Part shown: positions 5,729 through 9,835 of the stretch, piece by piece
How positions within the stretch are numbered: position 1 is the stretch's first letter
How the letters are laid out: each line of letters begins with the position of its first letter
From: an uncultured Lachnospiraceae bacterium
Lineage (GTDB): Bacteria > Bacillota_A > Clostridia > Lachnospirales > Lachnospiraceae
NCBI GenBank assembly: GCA_947564305.1
Contig: CANOBT010000187.1
Span: 1-9,835 of the forward strand
Length of the DNA stretch: 9,835 nt
Reading direction: 5' to 3'
The notes under the pieces: generated by a model
The model's input: only the letters and a program-made list of their open reading frames with translations
The model's database searches: none
Told to the model about the DNA's origin: nothing
Program-made: the position numbers and the translations under genes

Positions 5729-7747
5729 CTATAATTTCTTCACGAACAGACAGCGGATCGCATTCAAAACCGCAAGAATCATTACGCCAACATCTGCAAA
5801 AATCGCAAGATACATATTAGCAATACCAACCGCGCCCAGAATCAGGCAGGCAAACTTAACCCCAAGAGCCATAATTATATTCTGATAAACAATCCCCAAA
5901 CATTTTCTCGAAATCTTAATTGCCTTAGAAATTTTCATCGGATCATCGTCCATCAGCACAATGTCCGCCGCTTCAATCGCAGCATCGGAACCCATTGCTC
6001 CCATAGCAATACCAATATCCGCACGGGACAGTACAGGGGCATCATTGATGCCGTCACCTACAAACGCCAGCTTTGCTTTGCCTGCCTTCATACGCAAAAG
6101 TTCTTCCACTTTGGACACTTTATCTGCCGGAAGCAATTCACTGTATACCTCGTCAATACCAAGAGAAGCTGCCACCTGATCCGCGACTTTTTTCGCATCA
6201 CCGGTCAACATCACGGTTTTTTCTACACCTGCTGTTTTTAAAGCAGCAATCGCAGCCTTGGAATGCGGTTTTACAATGTCGCAAATTACGATATGCCCGG
6301 CATATTTCCCATTGATTGCCATGTGAATAATTGTTCCGGTATGATGGCAGTCAATAAACGGAATATTCATATATTTCATCAGCTTATCGTTTCCGGCGGC
6401 AACCTCCACGCCGTCCACTTTGGCGATGACACCGTTTCCGCTGATTTCCTGAATATCGCTCACACGGGTGCGGTCTATCTCTTTCCCATAAGCACGCTGC
6501 AAGCTTTTACTTATGGGATGGGAGGACGCGCTTTCCGCCAGTGAGGCATATTCTATCAGTTTTTTATCCTCCATCTCATTGTGGTGAATCCCATTTACTT
6601 CAAAAACTCCCTGTGTCAGAGTACCGGTTTTATCAAATACAATGTACTTTACCTTGGAAAGGATTTCCAAATAATTTGAGCCTTTTACCAGAACCCCCTC
6701 CTGGCTTGCACCTCCGATTCCCGCAAAGAAACTCAACGGAATACTGATTACAAGCGCACAAGGACAGCTAATAACAAGAAATGTCAATGCACGGTAAATC
6801 CAGACACCCCAGTCGGCAGAAATCTCCATAAACATCATTCGGATGACCGGCGGTAAAATAGCCAGCGCCAACGCACTGTAACATACTGCCGGCGTATAAA
6901 TTTTAGCAAATTTCGAGATAAAATCCTCGGACTTAGATTTCCTGGAGCTTGCATTCTCCACCAGATCCAGAATTTTAGATACGGTGGATTCCCCGAATTC
7001 CTTTGTAGTCCGGATTTTCAGTACCCCGGTTAGATTGATACAACCACTGATAATCTCATCTCCCACTTTTGCCTCCCTCGGCAGACTCTCCCCGGTCAAA
7101 GCACTGGTATTTAAACTGGACGAACCTTCCGCAATAATACCGTCAATCGGCACCTTTTCCCCCGGCTGAACCACAATCATGCTCCCAATACCGACTTCGT
7201 CAGGATCAATCTGTTCTAATTTACCATCGTGTTCTACATTTGCATAATCAGGCCGGATATCCATCAGGGCACTGATATTCCGACGGCTTTTTCCCACAGC
7301 ATATCCCTGAAACCATTCCCCCACCTGATAAAACAACATAACTGCAATGGCCTCCAGATATTCCCCATTCTCGTAAATTGCAAGCGCCATAGCGCCAATC
7401 GTTGCAACCGCCATCAAAAAATTCTCATCAAATACCTGTTTATTTAAAATCCCTCTTATGGCTTTTCTTAAGATATCATAGCCAATGATGAAATAATCTA
7501 TCAGATAAAGAGCAAGACGCGCGAAACGTCCCGCGGAGGGAAACAGATACCCGTCAAGCCGATTGAAATTTTCCGCAGATACGGACTGGAGCGCTAAAAG
7601 CAGTACGGCAGAAAGCAAAATACGAACCAGCATTGTTTTCTGCTTTTTTGTCATCCGTCCGTTTTCACTCCTTCCAACAATAAAAAGAAATATAGCCGCC
7701 ATGACAATCAAAGCAACAAGCAGTGCGTTTACAATTATTTCCTGCAT
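5729..7747 (-). CDS. cadA: P1B-2-type heavy-metal exporting ATPase (Zn/Cd/Pb), no HMA domain
   Basis: 672-residue P-type ATPase predicted to pump Zn2+, Cd2+ or Pb2+ out of the cytoplasm. Visible motifs are TGES at 218-221 (actuator), SCPCAL with C328-P-C330 in the transport helix, D372-KTGT (phosphorylated Asp), SSH410-P411 (nucleotide domain) and GDGINDAP at 564-571. K631 in the penultimate helix and D652 in FADVGV of the last helix mark the Zn/Cd/Pb subclass and argue against a Cu+ pump. The usual N-terminal HMA domain is absent; in its place is an additional hydrophobic segment at about 5-25 before the normal first helix at about 39-57. The missing domain is probably supplied by the 72-aa HMA protein encoded just upstream. 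AAAGGAG is 6-7 nt before the ATG. It is likely controlled by the divergent ArsR-type repressor. The symbol reflects family, not proven orthology. Confidence 0.93.
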   Translation of the reverse strand: MQEIIVNALLVALIVMAAIFLFIVGRSENGRMTKKQKTMLVRILLSAVLLLALQSVSAENFNRLDGYLFPSAGRFARLALYLIDYFIIGYDILRKAIRGILNKQVFDENFLMAVATIGAMALAIYENGEYLEAIAVMLFYQVGEWFQGYAVGKSRRNISALMDIRPDYANVEHDGKLEQIDPDEVGIGSMIVVQPGEKVPIDGIIAEGSSSLNTSALTGESLPREAKVGDEIISGCINLTGVLKIRTTKEFGESTVSKILDLVENASSRKSKSEDFISKFAKIYTPAVCYSALALAILPPVIRMMFMEISADWGVWIYRALTFLVISCPCALVISIPLSFFAGIGGASQEGVLVKGSNYLEILSKVKYIVFDKTGTLTQGVFEVNGIHHNEMEDKKLIEYASLAESASSHPISKSLQRAYGKEIDRTRVSDIQEISGNGVIAKVDGVEVAAGNDKLMKYMNIPFIDCHHTGTIIHMAINGKYAGHIVICDIVKPHSKAAIAALKTAGVEKTVMLTGDAKKVADQVAASLGIDEVYSELLPADKVSKVEELLRMKAGKAKLAFVGDGINDAPVLSRADIGIAMGAMGSDAAIEAADIVLMDDDPMKISKAIKISRKCLGIVYQNIIMALGVKFACLILGAVGIANMYLAIFADVGVMILAVLNAIRCLFVKKL

Positions 7748-7792
7748 AATTTTCTCCTTTCAAAATATATTTAATGATTTCTGTTAGTCGGC

Positions 7793-7840
7793 AAAAAGGG
7801 TACCCCTAAACTGCCGAGGCGCATTTTAAGAGTACCCTTT
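7793..7840 (-). terminator. Hairpin with T-run between the HMA and ATPase genes (terminator or attenuator)
   Basis: Outer arms of 9 bp pair perfectly (7795-7803 with 7832-7840). After a C/A mismatch, a C-G pair and another C/A mismatch, four further A/T pairs follow, with a GC-rich loop. On the minus strand the stem ends in GGGTACCC followed by TTTTT (7797-7793), the form of a rho-independent terminator. It lies in the 114-bp gap after the HMA stop and before the ATPase ATG, with no good promoter after it, so partial read-through is expected. This would make the chaperone more abundant than the pump. It could instead be a processing or stability hairpin. Confidence 0.6.
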
Positions 7841-7861
7841 CATTATGAACGCAGTCTGGAA

Positions 7862-8080
7862 TTAAAGAAAAATTTCGCAGTCAGGCTCAACTTTCTTACA
7901 AGCCTTCAAAACATCCTTCATCACAGACTTAGGCTCCTGCCCCTCGTCAAACTCGATAATCATTTTCTGTGTCATAAAATTAACGGTAGCGTTCTGCACC
8001 CCGGATGTCTTGCGGGCGGCATCCTCCATTAAATTTGCACAGTTGGCACAGTCTACTTCAATATTGTAAGTCTTTTTCAT
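7862..8080 (-). CDS. Free-standing heavy-metal-associated (HMA) domain protein
   Basis: A 72-residue cytoplasmic metal-binding protein with the ferredoxin-like HMA fold. The metal site is D10-C11-A-N-C14 in EVDCANCANLMED; the Asp just before the first Cys is typical of Zn/Cd/Pb-type HMA domains such as that of ZntA, rather than Cu chaperones, which usually have MxCxxC. The remaining pattern (GVQNATVNF, then KMIIEFDE) matches the usual strand and helix order. I start it at the ATG at 8080, 9 nt after AGGAGGG; an upstream ATG at 8104 would add eight residues and place that ribosome site inside the gene. It is the first gene of the efflux operon and probably delivers metal to, or regulates, the downstream ATPase that lacks this domain. 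Two extra Cys (C61, C68) near the C-terminus are unexplained. Confidence 0.88.
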   Translation of the reverse strand: MKKTYNIEVDCANCANLMEDAARKTSGVQNATVNFMTQKMIIEFDEGQEPKSVMKDVLKACKKVEPDCEIFL

Positions 8081-8112
8081 ATAAATAAACCCTCCTAACA
8101 TCATTATATCAT

Positions 8113-8136
8113 GTCATCACCCGCTAGGGTGATGAC
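8113..8136 (-). repeat. Perfect 10-bp-stem hairpin in the leader of the HMA gene
   Basis: GTCATCACCC and GGGTGATGAC flank a 4-nt loop (GCTA on the + strand). It lies in the predicted untranslated leader of the minus-strand operon, about 18 nt before the ribosome site, and has no T-run, so it is not a terminator. A competing pairing exists: TGATG (minus strand, around 8152-8148) can pair with CATCA of the left arm. A leader control element or RNA-stability hairpin is possible; no known riboswitch is recognised. Confidence 0.5.
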
Positions 8137-8185
8137 CTACGCGTACATCAGTGCGCTTCTTTATTATATTATTTCCTTATGATTT

Positions 8186-8211
8186 AATGATTAAGCACTT
8201 GTTTAATCATT
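8186..8211. promoter_or_regulatory. Probable ArsR-family operator (9-8-9 inverted repeat)
   Basis: AATGATTAA (8186-8194) and TTAATCATT (8203-8211) form perfect 9-bp arms around an 8-bp spacer. The site overlaps the -35 box of the + strand repressor promoter and falls at about +2 to +27 of the minus-strand efflux transcript. Bound apo-repressor could therefore block both directions. AT-rich dyads of this size are typical of ArsR/SmtB operators. Confidence 0.65.
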
Positions 8212-8227
8212 GTGGTCATAGTATAAT
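8199..8227 (+). promoter_or_regulatory. Probable promoter of the arsR-araC operon
   Basis: TTGTTT (8199-8204), a 17-bp spacer and a perfect TATAAT (8222-8227). The -35 box is weak and lies inside the ArsR-type operator. Start is expected near 8234, leaving a leader of about 118 nt. The -10 box overlaps the -10 box of the opposing minus-strand promoter. Confidence 0.5.
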
Positions 8228-8248
8228 ACATACGAAATATCGAGTCAA
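8220..8248 (-). promoter_or_regulatory. Promoter of the HMA/ATPase operon
   Basis: On the minus strand TTGACT (8248-8243), a 17-bp spacer and TATACT (8225-8220); both boxes are one mismatch from consensus. Start is expected near 8213, so the operator dyad lies immediately downstream and the leader is about 130 nt. It overlaps the + strand promoter, so RNA polymerase cannot occupy both at once. Confidence 0.7.
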
Positions 8249-8351
8249 TGCCCGTAGAGAATTCCCTGCCAAACGGGCGAAAGGTATTTCTGTTCAGGCG
8301 AAAATAGAATCATTTACTCCATGAATACTATAAAAAGAAAGGATTAAAACA
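8234..8351 (+). promoter_or_regulatory. Leader of arsR with an inverted repeat
   Basis: Predicted 5' untranslated region. GCCCGT (8250-8255) and ACGGGC (8273-8278) can form a 6-bp stem with a 17-nt loop. A 19-codon ORF (8248-8307, MPVENSLPNGRKVFLFRRK) starts inside the stem but has no ribosome site. AAAGGA lies 8 nt before the arsR ATG. No known riboswitch class is recognised. Confidence 0.3.
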
Positions 8352-8717
8352 ATGAATCATATTAAATTGCCTCATTATCATGGGGAAGGACAGGAAACTG
8401 CCCTGATCTATGAGCAACTGAGCCATGTGAACGACTTTCAGACGGTAGCTGATGTATTTAAGCAGCTTGGTGACACTACAAGAATCCGCATCTTCTGGCT
8501 TCTTTGCCACTGCGAAGAATGTGTGCTGAATATTTCCGCTATGCTGGAAATGTCCAGTCCTGCTGTTTCTCATCATTTAAGACCGCTGAAAAACAGTGGG
8601 CTGATTGTCAGTCGCCGTGAGGGAAAGGAAGTTTATTATCGTGCCGCAGATACCAAGCAGAGCCGTATTTTGCATCAAATGATTGAACAGATTATGGAAA
8701 TCACCTGCCTGAATTAG
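8352..8717 (+). CDS. ArsR/SmtB-family metal-responsive repressor
   Basis: A 121-residue winged-helix dimer expected to bind DNA without metal and release it when metal binds. The core is typical: FKQLGDTTRIRIFWLL, recognition helix MSSPAVSHHLRPLKNSG (67-83) and wing SRREGKEVYY (87-96). In the helix that carries the CadC/ArsR metal site it has C52-H-C54-E-E-C57; C57 aligns with the first Cys of the CadC ELCVC motif, while the second is replaced by Leu. A His-rich N-terminus (H3, H8, H10) could complete a site. The C-terminal helix has D100 but lacks the later His ligands of CzrA/SmtB, so that zinc site looks absent. It is divergent from the HMA/ATPase operon, with a dyad between them, so it is probably its repressor. 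An araC-type gene follows 13 bp downstream. Confidence 0.92.
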   Translation: MNHIKLPHYHGEGQETALIYEQLSHVNDFQTVADVFKQLGDTTRIRIFWLLCHCEECVLNISAMLEMSSPAVSHHLRPLKNSGLIVSRREGKEVYYRAADTKQSRILHQMIEQIMEITCLN

Positions 8718-8730
8718 AAAGGAAAACGGT

Positions 8731-9639
8731 ATGGAAAAGGAATTAGAAAAAATCAAAAACAAACTGCAGTCCTGCCCCATGAGCCATATTGAAAAAATTT
8801 CCCTTTATCAAGGTATAGAACTGTACTTTTTTACGACCGGGGCAAAAACTTTTTCTATGCAGCATCCCAAGTTAAAACATATCATGGAAATCAATTACTG
8901 CCATTTTGGTCGAATTGGGTGGAAAATGGAAAACGGAAGCCAAATACATCTCGGTCCCGGAGATTTCTCCCTGCATACACTGGACACCTGTGCAAAGTCC
9001 GTCCTATGTTTTCCAACCGGAGAATATGAGGGATTGACGCTGTGCATTGATCTGCCGGAATTGTCGGCGCACCCGCCAAAGCTGCTGTCAGAAACGGGAA
9101 TCTGTGGCGAAATGCTTTACGAAAAGTTTTGTAAAAACGGTACATTTTCTTCTTTTGCCGGAAATGAACAGACAGACGCTATTTTTTCGGCCTTTTACGA
9201 GCAGCCGGAAAATCTGAAACTGGCATACCAAAAAATCAAAAGTCTGGAACTGCTTCTTTATCTGGATAAAATGAAAGCAAATCAGGTCAGCCGATTGACA
9301 GAGTATCAATCCGAACAGGTTGAAATCGTCCGTGCAATCCATGAGTATCTAATGCAGAATATAGGACAGAGAATTACGATTGACGCTCTTTCTAAGCAAT
9401 ACCTGATTAATCCCACCACTTTGAAAGAAGTATTCAAGTCCGTCTATGGCACTTCCATCGCAGCCCACATCAAAGAACATCGCATGGAACTGGCGACCCG
9501 GCTTCTTCTGGAAACCGACTTAAGCATAGCGGAAATCGGACAACGGATTGGATATGAAAGCCAAAGCAGGTTTGCATCCGCATTCAAAACATATTTTCAT
9601 ACTTTGCCAAAAGAATACCGCAAAATCCATCAGGCATAG
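8731..9639 (+). CDS. AraC-family transcriptional regulator
   Basis: A 302-residue DNA-binding regulator with an N-terminal ligand or effector domain of about 190 residues and a C-terminal AraC double helix-turn-helix. The first HTH is about 216-242 (ITIDALSKQYLINPTTLKEVF) and the second about 264-298, containing LSIAEIGQRIGYESQSRFASAF, with the usual GYESQSRFASAFK and LPKEYRK signatures. The N-terminal MEINYCHFGRIGW and HLGPGDFSLH stretches suggest a cupin-like fold as in other AraC proteins; its ligand is unknown. AGAAAGGA stands 7 nt before the ATG, and the gene begins 13 bp after arsR, so they probably share a transcript and metal control. Its targets are not visible; they may lie further right. 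Such regulators often activate adjacent transport genes, but this is only inference here. Confidence 0.92.
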   Translation: MEKELEKIKNKLQSCPMSHIEKISLYQGIELYFFTTGAKTFSMQHPKLKHIMEINYCHFGRIGWKMENGSQIHLGPGDFSLHTLDTCAKSVLCFPTGEYEGLTLCIDLPELSAHPPKLLSETGICGEMLYEKFCKNGTFSSFAGNEQTDAIFSAFYEQPENLKLAYQKIKSLELLLYLDKMKANQVSRLTEYQSEQVEIVRAIHEYLMQNIGQRITIDALSKQYLINPTTLKEVFKSVYGTSIAAHIKEHRMELATRLLLETDLSIAEIGQRIGYESQSRFASAFKTYFHTLPKEYRKIHQA

Positions 9640-9835
9640 TCTCAAAATTTATAGAGTGTGCGCTTGTCAGATGCACATTGGCATAAGCTATAATATCATT
9701 GGATTCGTGTGTCAAAAGGTTGTGAACAAGAAGAACGCTGGCGATTTGCACAAATACATGCGAAAAGCTGCGACTTGTTCCGGCGGTTAGAATTTCTTAG
9801 TGTTCTGTCTTTTTTCAGCAATTTCAAAACAAGGA
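9640..9835. other. Terminal 196 bases without a convincing gene; possible promoters
   Basis: No ORF here has a ribosome site. On the + strand TTGTCA (9664-9669) and a perfect TATAAT (9689-9694) are 19 bp apart, a long spacer. On the minus strand TTGACA (9715-9710), 17 bp and TATAGC (9692-9687) form a candidate that would run antisense into the end of the AraC gene. The two overlap. Either could be chance; the + strand one could serve a gene beyond the window. Confidence 0.25.

Noticed and set aside
5604..5885. 93-codon + strand ORF across the ATPase 3' end
   Set aside because: It is antisense to the ATPase C-terminus and to the small-ORF region, with no ribosome site or recognisable domain.
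7761..7797. Possible separate promoter for the ATPase (TTGCCG plus TATATT)
   Set aside because: The spacer would be 19 bp and the start would fall at the ribosome site, leaving almost no leader.
8103..8108. TATAAT on the minus strand just before the HMA ribosome site
   Set aside because: No -35 at a proper distance (CACCCT), and the start would fall inside the ribosome site; the TTGACT/TATACT promoter at 8248-8220 is much better.
9548..9790. 80-codon + strand ORF overlapping the end of the AraC gene
   Set aside because: Its first half is an out-of-frame reading of the AraC gene, and the later internal ATG at 9671 has no ribosome site.
1..9835. CRISPR arrays, tRNA or rRNA genes, transposases, integrases
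   Set aside because: No regularly spaced direct repeats, no tRNA or rRNA signatures and no recombinase motifs were seen on either strand.

Overview
The window looks like part of the chromosome, or an integrated accessory region, of an anaerobic Bacillota, most likely a Lachnospiraceae-type Clostridia. The evidence is protein flavour (a BlaR1-type sensor, a CadA-like ATPase of Firmicutes type, an AraC/ArsR pair), strong GGAGG ribosome binding sites, sigma-A-like promoters with 17-bp spacers, and moderate GC with AT-rich intergenic DNA. No rRNA, tRNA, CRISPR array, transposase or recombinase is visible.

Region 1 (1-4807) is a putative cell-envelope or beta-lactam response locus. The 3' part of a blaR1-type receptor gene (zinc protease plus penicillin-binding sensor domain) enters from the left on the + strand. 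Facing it is a four-gene minus-strand operon read 4641 -> 1274: a lipoprotein, a 92-aa single-pass membrane protein, a second lipoprotein paralogous to the first, and a 133-aa membrane-anchored protein. Its last stop codon overlaps the blaR1 stop. The operon's promoter (TTGACT-17-TAATAT) holds a perfect TACA-NN-TGTA dyad, the BlaI/MecI operator signature, and a second near-match lies about 45 bp downstream. The operon is therefore probably in the regulon of the BlaI repressor normally encoded beside blaR1. No beta-lactamase gene is visible, so the output of this sensor here may be the lipoproteins.

Region 2 (4869-8080, minus strand) is a metal-efflux operon read right to left: a free-standing HMA metallochaperone, a hairpin with a T-run, a CadA/ZntA-type P1B-2 ATPase lacking its own HMA domain, a small uncertain ORF, a probably frameshifted zinc-ribbon gene, and a GNAT acetyltransferase.

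Region 3 (8081-9835) begins with a compact divergent control region, where two overlapping promoters and one 9-8-9 inverted repeat lie between the HMA gene and an ArsR-family repressor. The repressor has an unusual Cys cluster. An AraC-family regulator follows 13 bp downstream of it. The last 196 bases hold no convincing gene.

The strongest undescribed candidate is the BlaI-operator-driven paralogous lipoprotein operon convergent with blaR1. The frameshifted zinc ribbon and the split metal pump with an extra N-terminal helix are secondary points.
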